NCBI RefSeq assembly: GCF_022968795.1
Contig: NZ_JALJRB010000002.1
Span: forward strand, 248,001 to 312,000
From: Desulfatitalea alkaliphila
Lineage (GTDB): Bacteria; Desulfobacterota; Desulfobacteria; Desulfobacterales; Desulfosarcinaceae
Length of the DNA stretch: 64,000 nucleotides
Reading direction: 5' to 3'
A program made the position numbers and the translations under genes. The notes below the pieces were generated by a model that did not search any database, was not told the origin of the DNA, and worked only from the letters and a program-made list of their open reading frames with translations. Positions 8,926-18,961 of the stretch are shown piece by piece (positions within the stretch are counted from its first letter, which is position 1; the number at the start of each line of letters is the position of its first letter).

Positions 8926-11900
8926 TTGGTGAGGGAGATGGGTGATGGGGGGTTGTGCGATCCGCGGTTGGCGCGGGCGTCTTGCGGGGTGGGGTTTGTG
9001 TGCCGTTTGGGCGCTGGGCCCTCCCATGAGATCGTGCGCCAGGGGTTGCGGCTGCTGGCCAACCTGGCCCACCGGGGGGCCGTGGCCTGCGATGCCGACA
9101 CCGGGGACGGCGCCGGGATCCTGCTCCAGATGCCGGACCGCTTTCTGCGCCGGGTCGGGGCGGCGGCCGGCTTCGACGTGCCGCCGGCGGGCCGCTATGC
9201 TGTTGGCCTGATTTTTCTGCCCGTGGATCCGGCCGCCCGCGCCGATGCCCGCGCCCGGATGGAAGCGCTGGTGGCCGACGAGGGCCAGCAGGTGCTGGGG
9301 TGGCGTGCGGTGCCGGTGCGGGCGGATGTGCTCGGCCCCTTGGCCCGCCATGCCCAGCCCCACATGGCACAGTTGTTCATCGGCCAGGGACCATCGGTCA
9401 CGGATCAGGACCACTTCGAACGCATCCTCTACCTGATCCGGCGCCGGGCGGAACAGACCATCCGCCCCGGCGCTGCCGGCAGCGACCTGTTTCACGTGGC
9501 CTCGCTTTCCAGCCGCACCCTGGTCTACAAGGGGATGCTGCTGGCGCGGCAGTTGGAAGCCTTTTACGACGACCTGTGCCACCCGGACATGGCCAGCGCC
9601 ATGGCCCTGGCACACCAGCGCTACAGCACCAACACCTTTCCCTCCTGGGACCTGGCCCACCCGTTCCGTTTTCTGGCCCACAACGGTGAGATCAACACCC
9701 TGCGGGGCAACCTCAACGGCCTCAAGGCCCGCGAGGCCCTGCTGGCCGAACCCCGCTTCGGCGCCGACCTGGCCGGGCTGTTGCCCCTGGTGCGGCCTGG
9801 CTCCAGCGACTCGGCCGCCCTGGATAGCCTGGTGGAGCTGCTCTACCACGCCGGCCGTCCCCTGCCCCACTGTTTGATGATGGTGATCCCCGAAGCCTGG
9901 GAGCACCACGGCACCATGGACGATGCCCGGCGTGCCTTTTACGAATACCATGCCTGCACCATGGAACCCTGGGACGGGCCGGCCCTGGTGGTCTTCAGCG
10001 ACGGTCGCTGCATCGGCGCCGTGTTGGACCGCAACGGCCTGCGCCCGGCGCGCTACACCATCAGCCAGGACGGGTTGGTGGTTTTGGCCTCGGAAACCGG
10101 CGTGCTGGACATCCCCCCGGATCAAGTGCGATGCAAGGGTCAACTGGATCCGGGGCGCATGTTTCTGGCGGACCTGGAGGCCGGCCGCCTGGTACCCGAC
10201 GAGGAGATCAAGGCCGCGGCCGCCGCCGCGCACCCCTACCGCCGGTGGCTGCAGGAAAATCTGCTCTCCCTGGACCACCTCGTCCCCGCGCCGCCCGCTA
10301 CCGCTACCGAACCGTTGCATGCCGGCGCATCCCTGACCCGGTTGCACCACCTGTTCGGCTACACCCTGGAGGACCTTAAGATCCTCCTGGCCCCCATGGC
10401 CGAAACGGGCAAGGAGCCGGTGGGCTCCATGGGCGACGACATTCCCCCGGCCATCCTCTCCCGGCGCAACCGGCTGCTGTATGACTACTTCCGCCAGCTT
10501 TTCGCCCAGGTGACCAACCCGCCCCTGGATGCCATCCGCGAGGCCCTGGTCACTTCCTTGCACACCTACCTGGGCGCCGAGGGCAATTTGCTGGATACCA
10601 CGCCGGCACATTGCCGACGGCTGCGCCTGGACAATCCCGTCCTCAGCGACAGCCAACTGGCCCTGTTGCGGACCTTGGACCGGCCGGGCCTGCGCAGCGT
10701 TGTGCTGCCGATCCTGTTTCCCGTGGCGTTCGCCGAACAGGGCCTGGCGCAGGGCTTGACCCAGCTTTGCCAGGCCGCGGCCGATGCCGTGGCCGACGGC
10801 GCCGGCGTGCTGATTCTCTCGGACCGCGACGCCGACGCTGCCCGGGCCCCCATTCCGGCCCTGCTGGCCGTGGCCGGGGTGCACCACCACCTGATCCGCG
10901 AGGGGCTGCGCAACCGCTGCGCCCTGGTGGTGGAGAGCGCCGAGCCGCGGGAGGTGCACCACTTCTGCTGCCTGCTGGGCTACGGCGCCGCGGCGGTCAA
11001 CCCCTACCTGGTGCATGCCACCCTGGCCGCCGGCGTGGCCGGCGGCAGCTTCGCGGCGCCGGATGCGGCCGCGGCCCTGGGCAACTACCACCGGGCAGTG
11101 AACGCCGGCATCCTCAAGGTGATGTCCAAAAACGGCATCTCCACCCTGCAAAGCTACCAGGGAGCCCAGATCTTCGAATGTTTGGGGCTGGCCCAAGCGG
11201 TGGTGGCGCGTCACTTCACCGACACCGCCAACCGCATCGGCGGCGCCGATCTGCCAATCCTGGCCCGCGAGGTGCTGGCGCGCCACCGCATTGCCCATCC
11301 GGACCCGCCCGCCGATACCCTACCGGTACTGCCCTCGGGCGGCAAGTACAAGTGGCGCCGGGACGGTGAGGCCCACCAGTACACCCCCCGCATGCTGGCC
11401 CAATTCCGCCAGGCGGTGTTCAACGACGATGCGGCGGCCTGGCAGGACTATTCGACCACCGTGGACGCACAGAACCGCGCGGAGGGACTGCTGCGCGGCC
11501 TGATCGCTCTGAGGCCGACGGCCGCGCCGGTGCCCCTGGAAGCGGTCGAGCCGTGGACCGAGATCGTGCAGCGGTTCAAGACCGGCGGCATCTCCTACGG
11601 CGCCATCAGTAAAGAGGCCCACGAAGCCCTGGCCATCGCCATGAACCGCATCGGCGCGCGCAGCAACAGCGGCGAGGGAGGCGAGGACGCCGACCGCTAC
11701 AGCCCCGATCCCAACGGCGACTGGCGCAACAGCGCCATCAAGCAGGTCGCCTCGGGCCGCTTCGGCGTCACCGCCGCCTACCTGGCCAACTGCCGGGAGA
11801 TCCAAATCAAGATGGCCCAGGGGGCCAAACCGGGCGAAGGGGGCCAGCTGCCCGGCTTCAAGGTGTACCCCTGGATCGCCAAAACCCGCCACAGCACGCC

Positions 11901-13437
11901 CCATGTGGGCCTGATCTCGCCGCCGCCGCACCACGACATTTACTCCATCGAAGATCTGGCCCAGCTCATCTACGACCTCAAGCGGGCCAATTCTGTGGCG
12001 CGCATCAGCGTCAAACTGGTCTCCAGCGTAGGGGTGGGCACCATCGCCGCCGGCGTGGTCAAAGGGGGCGCCGATTGCGTTTTGATCAGCGGCGACACCG
12101 GCGGTACCGGCGCCTCGCCCCAAGGCTCCATCCGCCACGCCGGCGCCCCCTGGGAGCTGGGCCTGCCCGAAGCCCACCAGACCCTGGTGCGCAACGGGCT
12201 GCGCCAACGCATGGTGCTCGAGTGCGACGGCCAGCTCAAGACCGGTCACGACATCGCCGTGGCCTGCCTGCTGGGCGCGGAGGAGTTCGGTTTCGGCACC
12301 CTGGCGCTGGTGGCCCTGGGCTGCGTCATGATGCGGGTGTGCCACCTGAACACCTGCCCGGTGGGCGTGGCCACCCAGGATCCCGAGTTGCGCAAGAAGT
12401 TCACCGGCCGGCCCGAGCACGTGGTGGCCATGATGCGCTTCCTGGCCGAGGAGCTGCGCGCCATCATGGCCCGGCTGGGATTCCGGCGGGTGGCACAGAT
12501 GGTGGGGCGGGCCGATTGCCTCGATTTCCGTCCGGCCGTAGACCACTGGAAGGCCCGGGACGTGGATCTCTCCGACCTGGTGCGCCGCATTCAGGCGCCG
12601 ACGCAAGTCCAGGAGCACTGCGGCCACATACGGACCCGTCCGGTGGACGAAACCCTGGAGGTTCGGATACGTGACCGGTCGACCCCGGCCCTGGAACACA
12701 GCCGCCCGGTGACCGTGGACCTGGCCCTGCGCAACGTTCACCGCGCCGTGGGCACCCGCCTGAGCAGTGAAATCGCCCTGCGCCACGGCGATGCGGGCCT
12801 GCCGGACGACACCATCACCCTGCGCTGCACGGGCACCGCCGGCCAGAGCTTCTTCGCCTTCGCCGTGCAGGGCCTGACTGCCGTGATCCACGGCGAAGCC
12901 AACGACTACTTCGGCAAGGGCCTCTGCGGGGCCAAACTGATCATCCTGCCGCCGCCCGAAGCCCCCTTCGCCGCCGAGCAGAACACCATCATCGGCAACG
13001 TGGCCCTTTACGGCGCCACCGGCGGCCAGGCCTACATCCGCGGCAGGGCCGGCATCCGTTTCGCCGTGCGCAACAGCGGCGCCAACGCCGTGGTGGAAGG
13101 CACCGGCGACCACGCCTGCGAATACATGACCGGCGGCCGGGTGGTGATCCTCGGCCCCACCGGTCGCAACACCGCCGCCGGCATGAGCGGCGGCATCGCC
13201 TACGTGCTGGACGAAACCGGCGACTTCGCCGACCACCGCTGCAACAAGGAGATGGTGGAACTGGAAAACGTGACCGCTGAAGCGGACATCGAAGAGCTCA
13301 AGACATTGGTGCACAATCACTGGCGGTACACGCAAAGCCCGGTTGCGCGGCGCATTATCGATGGTTGGGAGGAAATGCTGCCATTGTTTGTGAAAATTAT
13401 GCCGATTGATTATAAAAGGGTGTTGGAAAAGTGTTAA
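8926..13437 (+). CDS. gltB: Glutamate synthase large subunit (GltB)
   Basis: This is the large (alpha) subunit of glutamate synthase, 1503 aa, which makes two glutamates from glutamine and 2-oxoglutarate. Domain order is complete. The class II glutamine amidotransferase comes first, with nucleophile Cys20 in CGVGF. A central domain follows, then the FMN/synthase domain (GGISYGAISKEAHEALA) with its 3Fe-4S cysteines in CVMMRVCHLNTCPVG (about residue 1133), then the C-terminal GXGXG beta-helix. The nucleophile is preceded by a short propeptide that must be removed. The start appears to be TTG 8926, since no better in-frame ATG precedes Cys20 except 8938. gltD follows after 229 nt. Unlike many gltB genes it is flanked by repeats on both sides. 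Confidence 0.97.
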   Translation: MVREMGDGGLCDPRLARASCGVGFVCRLGAGPSHEIVRQGLRLLANLAHRGAVACDADTGDGAGILLQMPDRFLRRVGAAAGFDVPPAGRYAVGLIFLPVDPAARADARARMEALVADEGQQVLGWRAVPVRADVLGPLARHAQPHMAQLFIGQGPSVTDQDHFERILYLIRRRAEQTIRPGAAGSDLFHVASLSSRTLVYKGMLLARQLEAFYDDLCHPDMASAMALAHQRYSTNTFPSWDLAHPFRFLAHNGEINTLRGNLNGLKAREALLAEPRFGADLAGLLPLVRPGSSDSAALDSLVELLYHAGRPLPHCLMMVIPEAWEHHGTMDDARRAFYEYHACTMEPWDGPALVVFSDGRCIGAVLDRNGLRPARYTISQDGLVVLASETGVLDIPPDQVRCKGQLDPGRMFLADLEAGRLVPDEEIKAAAAAAHPYRRWLQENLLSLDHLVPAPPATATEPLHAGASLTRLHHLFGYTLEDLKILLAPMAETGKEPVGSMGDDIPPAILSRRNRLLYDYFRQLFAQVTNPPLDAIREALVTSLHTYLGAEGNLLDTTPAHCRRLRLDNPVLSDSQLALLRTLDRPGLRSVVLPILFPVAFAEQGLAQGLTQLCQAAADAVADGAGVLILSDRDADAARAPIPALLAVAGVHHHLIREGLRNRCALVVESAEPREVHHFCCLLGYGAAAVNPYLVHATLAAGVAGGSFAAPDAAAALGNYHRAVNAGILKVMSKNGISTLQSYQGAQIFECLGLAQAVVARHFTDTANRIGGADLPILAREVLARHRIAHPDPPADTLPVLPSGGKYKWRRDGEAHQYTPRMLAQFRQAVFNDDAAAWQDYSTTVDAQNRAEGLLRGLIALRPTAAPVPLEAVEPWTEIVQRFKTGGISYGAISKEAHEALAIAMNRIGARSNSGEGGEDADRYSPDPNGDWRNSAIKQVASGRFGVTAAYLANCREIQIKMAQGAKPGEGGQLPGFKVYPWIAKTRHSTPHVGLISPPPHHDIYSIEDLAQLIYDLKRANSVARISVKLVSSVGVGTIAAGVVKGGADCVLISGDTGGTGASPQGSIRHAGAPWELGLPEAHQTLVRNGLRQRMVLECDGQLKTGHDIAVACLLGAEEFGFGTLALVALGCVMMRVCHLNTCPVGVATQDPELRKKFTGRPEHVVAMMRFLAEELRAIMARLGFRRVAQMVGRADCLDFRPAVDHWKARDVDLSDLVRRIQAPTQVQEHCGHIRTRPVDETLEVRIRDRSTPALEHSRPVTVDLALRNVHRAVGTRLSSEIALRHGDAGLPDDTITLRCTGTAGQSFFAFAVQGLTAVIHGEANDYFGKGLCGAKLIILPPPEAPFAAEQNTIIGNVALYGATGGQAYIRGRAGIRFAVRNSGANAVVEGTGDHACEYMTGGRVVILGPTGRNTAAGMSGGIAYVLDETGDFADHRCNKEMVELENVTAEADIEELKTLVHNHWRYTQSPVARRIIDGWEEMLPLFVKIMPIDYKRVLEKC

Positions 13438-13560
13438 GTTTTAAGTGTTAAGTTTTAAGTTGAAGGTATTCTGTCGATTGGATGGGCTGGAGAGTGGTGG
13501 GGAAGAAGTTTAAAGTTAAAAGCAAGGAATGCTGCCGATTTTGAAGGGGTGGTAGAAGTG
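13434..13560 (+). repeat. AT-rich intergenic repeats B and C, gltB-gltD spacer
   Basis: Two tandem copies of the dispersed element are seen. Copy B is TTAAGTTTTAAGTGTTAAGT... followed by GTATTCTGTCGATTGGATGG at about 13468-13487. Copy C (from about 13510) is AAAGTTAAAAGCAAGGAATG followed by CTGCCGATTTTGAAGG. Copy B is nearly identical in its head to the minus-strand copy at 20328-20390. The repeats separate gltB from gltD by 229 nt. Confidence 0.6.
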
Positions 13561-13666
13561 CGAAGTCTTCGGTGAAGGTGAGCTGTTGTAGTGTATCAAA
13601 GATGGGGAGGTTGTATCGTTGATTGTCGATGATGCTTCTTTTGGTTAGGGTATAGGGTGGTTGGTT

Positions 13667-15139
<1,473 letters not shown>

Positions 15140-15174
15140 CAACAGGCCACCCCACCATTGACTAAACGTCCGGA

Positions 15175-15402
15175 TTGGCCTTATCGGTGCAGTTGACCGG
15201 TTTCGGGTTTGGTGGTGCAGCTGGAGAATTTCTAGGCAAACACGCAGTTATAGGCGGTGCCGCCCTTCTGGCCAAAATGGGGTTGGCATTAACGCCAGCG
15301 GGTTGGGTGGTGCTGGTGGCAGGAGGCATTGCCGTTGGCTTTGCGGCCGGATATGCTGGCGACACAATCGGAAAAAATTTCGCTTCCTGGCTCTGGGAAT
15401 GA
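15175..15402 (+). pseudogene. C-terminal fragment of putative membrane-active toxin (left copy)
   Basis: The 75 visible codons match the C-terminal domain of the gene ending at 18545 almost residue for residue (SVQLTGFG..GGAAG, then VIGGAALLAKMGLALTPAGWVVL, then GFAAGY.GD..GK). The upstream part of the gene is absent; similarity begins only about 35 nt after the gltD stop. The segment is Gly/Ala-rich and hydrophobic, like a glycine-zipper membrane-inserting domain. It is a truncated duplicate left next to an intact copy of its partner gene at 15408. Confidence 0.65.
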
Positions 15403-15407
15403 ATTAA

Positions 15408-15773
15408 ATGAGCGGATTGAAAGAACCGATAGACGTTTTTTTTACTGCTTTTGGTGTAATCACAATGATTGCTCTTCCTTCATGGATTGCTTTTGCGCGA
15501 TTGACCATGGCACGGATCGAACGCGAAATCCGAACGGATGGCCTGCCCCGTCCGGCACCATGGGACGGAGTGGGCTATCGGGTCTTGTGGTACCTACATG
15601 CCATCATTTTTCCCGTCGGCATATGGAACCGGTTGGACGACCCCTTGATCGATGTGGCACTGGTGCGCCGATATTCAACACGAGCGGATATCATCAGGGG
15701 TTGGGTGTTTTTCATATCGAACGCACTATGGGTATGTATGATATTAATTTTCATGCTATTTTTTCACAACTGA
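15408..15773 (+). CDS. Small two-helix membrane protein, putative immunity protein (left copy)
   Basis: This is a 121-aa predicted inner-membrane protein. An N-terminal hydrophobic segment (ITMIALPSWIAFARL) and a C-terminal one (GWVFFISNALWVCMILIFMLFF) flank a central soluble loop, ARIEREIRTDGLPRPAPWDG onward. The loop is almost identical to that of the paralogue at 18595-18912, while the two membrane segments differ. It starts 5 nt after the toxin fragment. A small membrane protein directly behind a membrane-active toxin domain is the usual layout of an immunity gene, but I do not recognise the family, and this role is inferred from position only. Confidence 0.6.
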   Translation: MSGLKEPIDVFFTAFGVITMIALPSWIAFARLTMARIEREIRTDGLPRPAPWDGVGYRVLWYLHAIIFPVGIWNRLDDPLIDVALVRRYSTRADIIRGWVFFISNALWVCMILIFMLFFHN

Positions 15774-15822
15774 CCAGTCCGGACGGGGTTCACGGAAAGG
15801 AGAGGAACATACTCCACAACCT

Positions 15823-16055
15823 CTACGCCGTCTCCTTCGGTGTTTCGCCCGGGACCGCGAGATCGAAAATGTCCGGGAAATAATAACGCAGCACTTTGGT
15901 GGGAAAGCCAATGATCAGGGGGGCGCAGTGGACGGTGCTGCGCACCAGCCCTTCGCTGAGCGGTAGGCTGACGATGTGGCGGGTGGTCCGGCCTTCACGA
16001 CCATGACCGCCCAGGCCTCGCCGCAGGGGATTTAGCCCTGCAGAAAGAGCACCTT
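15823..16055 (-). pseudogene. Fic protein C-terminal remnant (left copy)
   Basis: The minus-strand reading ending at 15823 gives SEGLVRSTVHCAPLIIGFPT and KVLRYYFPDIFDLAVPGETP, matching the last residues of the intact Fic protein at 18962-20215. Further upstream, similarity continues in another frame (KRCSFCRAKSPAARPGRSW against KALFLQGEIPRGEARAVMG), so at least one frameshift is present. The remnant ends exactly where the ATPase gene stops (16056). The Fic catalytic domain is missing, so it cannot be active. Confidence 0.75.
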
Positions 16056-17186
16056 TTAAATGAATACGCCCTGCCAAAGCTTTTCCAAATAGACCTTCCA
16101 TGGGAAAATAAAAATACCATCCCTCGTTTTTCTCTCCTGTGGATCACAGCTGACCACTGCAAAATTTCGGATGACACCCTCTTCTTTTAGAGCGCGCAAA
16201 CCCTTCAGATGCTTGTCACTGATCTGCCTGGCGCTTTTAATCTCGATGGCCCATTGATCATTCAAGATCAAATCCACTTCAAACTTAGAGGTGGAGCGCC
16301 AGTATCGCATGCTCACATCCTTTCGTGCGTAGGAGATACAAGCCCTTGTCTCTAACACAATGAAATGCTCGAAAGCCTTGCCGAACAGTTCCGATCCCTC
16401 AAGAATGTCACCTCTGCGGGCCAGGGTGTTGGTTACCCCGATATCAAAATAGTAGAGTTTGGATCGCGCAATGGCCTTGCGCCGTTTTGTACGCGTAAAC
16501 CCTTTGAGCTGGAAAGCGATGAGCGTATCCTCTAAAATTTCGATATAGTTTTTAATGGTATTGGGCGATACGCCGCAGTCGCCGGCAATGGACTGAAAGT
16601 TGATCTCCTCACCATTGCTCAGCGCCATCAGTTCCAAAAAGTCATTGAATGCAACCACATTGCGGGTAAGGGCCTCGTTTTGAATCTCTTCTCGCAGATA
16701 CAAACCGACATAAGCACGAAGCTCTTCACCATAGTCCTTACTGGGATATACGGCCGGCAACCCCCCGCGGTTCAGATAGTTCAGCAAATCGAACTGAGGG
16801 ATCTCCGTTGAAGTCAGCGGAAACAAGGATGCCCACCAAGCCCTTCCGGCTAACAAATTCGCCCCCCCGCGCTTAAGCTTACGGGCGCTGCTGCCGGTGA
16901 GCAAAAAAGTCAGCCCCTCCAGCTCAATCAGGCGGTGGACTTCGTCCAAAAGCTCCGGCAGCTTCTGCACTTCGTCAATGACGACCAGGGGCGCCTTTGT
17001 TTGCTCCGCTAATAACGAAGGGTTTTTCAAATAGTAACGAAATGTCTGACTCTCCAGCAGGTCAATCACAACCGCATCTGGAAGGGTATGTCGAATCAGC
17101 GTCGTTTTTCCAGAGCCCCTTGGCCCGAATAGAAAAATGGACTTTCTTTTCAATAAAGGGGCGAGATTTAGAGCCCTTTGATACAT
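16056..17186 (-). CDS. AAA+ ATPase with DUF4143 C-terminal domain
   Basis: This is a 376-aa ATP-binding protein of the COG1373 type. Walker A GPRGSGKTT is at residues 21-29, Walker B LVVIDEVQKLP near 70, and a sensor-like LLTGSSARKL near 98. A winged-helix segment (SIAGDCGVSPNTIKNYIEIL) and the DUF4143 region (FEVDLIL...AIEIKSA, a D..ExK pattern like PD-(D/E)xK nucleases) follow. ATG 17186 is chosen because GAGG sits 6 nt before it; an in-frame GTG at 17198 has none. The gene is more AT-rich than its neighbours and lies between the two copies of the toxin/Fic module. This suggests horizontal arrival, but no insertion ends were found. These proteins are common in accessory regions and their function is unsettled. 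Confidence 0.85.
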   Translation of the reverse strand: MYQRALNLAPLLKRKSIFLFGPRGSGKTTLIRHTLPDAVVIDLLESQTFRYYLKNPSLLAEQTKAPLVVIDEVQKLPELLDEVHRLIELEGLTFLLTGSSARKLKRGGANLLAGRAWWASLFPLTSTEIPQFDLLNYLNRGGLPAVYPSKDYGEELRAYVGLYLREEIQNEALTRNVVAFNDFLELMALSNGEEINFQSIAGDCGVSPNTIKNYIEILEDTLIAFQLKGFTRTKRRKAIARSKLYYFDIGVTNTLARRGDILEGSELFGKAFEHFIVLETRACISYARKDVSMRYWRSTSKFEVDLILNDQWAIEIKSARQISDKHLKGLRALKEEGVIRNFAVVSCDPQERKTRDGIFIFPWKVYLEKLWQGVFI

Positions 17187-17553
17187 AACTATCCTCACCC
17201 GTGTTGCTGTTTTCCATCAAGATCCGCAATTGAATTGAGGCTAACTGATAATTAGGGCTGTGGCAAGCTATTTTTAAAGATGTCCCCGGATTACCCAGAT
17301 TCCAAACGGCCCACCAGAAATCCCACCCCCAATTAAAATGCAGCATTCCTTGACAAAACGGATGGTTTGGCCTATCAGCAATTTTCAGGATGATGTCTTC
17401 GCCGAGACTTGGCTTCACCTGTGTTCGCTGCCCCTGACCTCTTTCTCGGCAAACTTGCATTACAACCGCTGCACACCGTGCCGCCACCGGGCGCCATCGC
17501 GCCAGGGCCGGCGGCGGCCGGCCGTCTTGCAGCCCACATCAGGGGGAGAAAGC

Positions 17554-18545
17554 ATGACCCAACTCTTTTTTCCGAACTATTGTTGCGCCATGGATCAAAT
17601 CGCCGGCGACACACCCGAAGCCGTCGACGCCTTTCGCCGCTGCAACAGGCTCGGCCCCGGGCAACAGCTGCTGCCGAACAACTTTTACGTCATCCCGGAG
17701 GCCGGCCGCAAAGTCACTCCATTGCCACTCAACTCAATCTGTTGAACCCCGATCAACGACGCCACCTCTACGACTGCGCCGGGCAGTTCGGTTAGCTGAC
17801 CCTGCCGCTGGCGATCTTTTGGGACGAACAGCTTTCCAGGATAGCGCGCCGCTCAACAGGCCTGGTCGGCGCCGGCGCCACGGCGGCCACGGTTCGCATA
17901 ACCGCCTTCGAAACAGCGGTCCGGGAATATGAAAATGCCCTGCTCGCGCTGCACGCCTTCGAGCGCCAGAGCCGCGGATCGGGCGCCGAGCGCATGCGCC
18001 TGCGCCAGGCGGTGGAACGGCGCTACAACGAATTGAACCGCAAGTTCCGGGTGGAGTTGGAACGCATCGTGCCCCGCGCGGACATGGGCAAGAACCGCGG
18101 CACGGCCCTGACCAGCAGCCAACGGGGATTGGAACTGGCCCGCCGCAGCAAAGGGCGTGGACTCGATGTGAGCGATTACATCCAAGCCGGCCGCCTGGTC
18201 AAATTCGCCCGCGCCATCCGCTGCGTCGGAAACGGCGCCATTGTCCTCGACGCCGGCTTCCGCGCCAACGATGTCCGCCGCACACACCAGGCCGGTGGCG
18301 ATTGGATGCGCGAGGCCTCGGTGCAGTTGACCGGTTTTGGAATGGGTGGTTTTTTTGGCGGCGCAGCAGGCAAGTCCACCGTTATAGGAGGAGCAGCCCT
18401 GCTCGCCAAAATGGGCTTGGCCTTAACGCCGGCGGGTTGGGTTGTGCTTTTGGCGGGAGGCGTTGCCGTTGGGTTTGCTGCCGGATATGGCGGTGATTCG
18501 TTAGGCAAATATATATCGTCTTTGATATGGGATCGGGGTCGATAA
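17554..18545 (+). pseudogene. Putative membrane-active toxin/effector, N-terminal frameshift and nonsense codon
   Basis: The intended protein is about 330 aa. The start ATG 17554 follows AGGGGGAG. The first part (MTQLFFPNYCCAMDQ to about residue 55) is in frame 1 and ends at TGA 17743-17745. The continuation ATQLNLLNPDQRRHLYDCAG is in frame 0, then meets TAG 17793-17795, then runs open from LTLPLAIFWDEQ to 18545. So there is one frameshift near 17710-17725 and one nonsense codon. The middle is charged and helical. The C terminus is a Gly/Ala-rich hydrophobic hairpin (GGAALLAKMGLALTPAGWVV, then GFAAGYGGDSLGK) like that of membrane-inserting secreted effectors. No secretion system is in the window. 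The function is inferred. Confidence 0.6.
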
Positions 18546-18594
18546 TGATGTTTTTTTCGAAACTTCGGAAGGCATTTTCGCGTTCGTAGCTCTT

Positions 18595-18912
18595 GTGATC
18601 ATTATGTCAGCATTTATATTATGGATTGTGTTTGCCCGATTGACCATGGCACGGATCGAACGCGAAATCCCTGCAGACGGCCTGCCCCGTCCGGCCCCAT
18701 GGGATGGAGTGGGCTATCGGGTCTTGTGGTACTTGCATGCCATCATTTTTCCAGTGGGCATATGGAACCGGCTGGACGATCCTCTGATCGATGTGGCACT
18801 GGTGCGCCGCTATGCAACCCGAGCGGATATCATCAGGGGCTGGGTGCTTTTTTGGGCAAACACTTTTTCGCTGTGCATTCTAATAGTTTTTGTGCTGTTT
18901 TTTGACAACTGA
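18595..18912 (+). CDS. Small membrane protein, putative immunity protein (right copy)
   Basis: This is a paralogue of 15408-15773. From GTG 18595 it is 105 aa, starting inside the first membrane helix (MSAFILWIVFARL). The better start is ATG 18545, which overlaps the toxin stop (TAATG), but a run of seven T at 18551-18557 puts it out of frame. Eight T would give MMFFFETSEGIFAFVALV joined to the rest, restoring a full first helix. The central loop (TMARIEREIPADGLPRPAPW onward) is nearly identical to the left copy. The C-terminal helix differs. The base loss may be real or a sequencing error. Confidence 0.55.
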   Translation: MIIMSAFILWIVFARLTMARIEREIPADGLPRPAPWDGVGYRVLWYLHAIIFPVGIWNRLDDPLIDVALVRRYATRADIIRGWVLFWANTFSLCILIVFVLFFDN

Positions 18913-18961
18913 CTCATTAGAACGGACTCACGGAAAGTAATCGAACATACCCCTACCCCTT

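Noticed and set aside
8869-11298. Very long open frame on the minus strand opposite gltB (about 809 codons).
   Set aside because: It is antisense to a confident gltB in GC-rich DNA. It has no family match, is full of Gly/Gln/His-rich low complexity, and is explained by codon bias.
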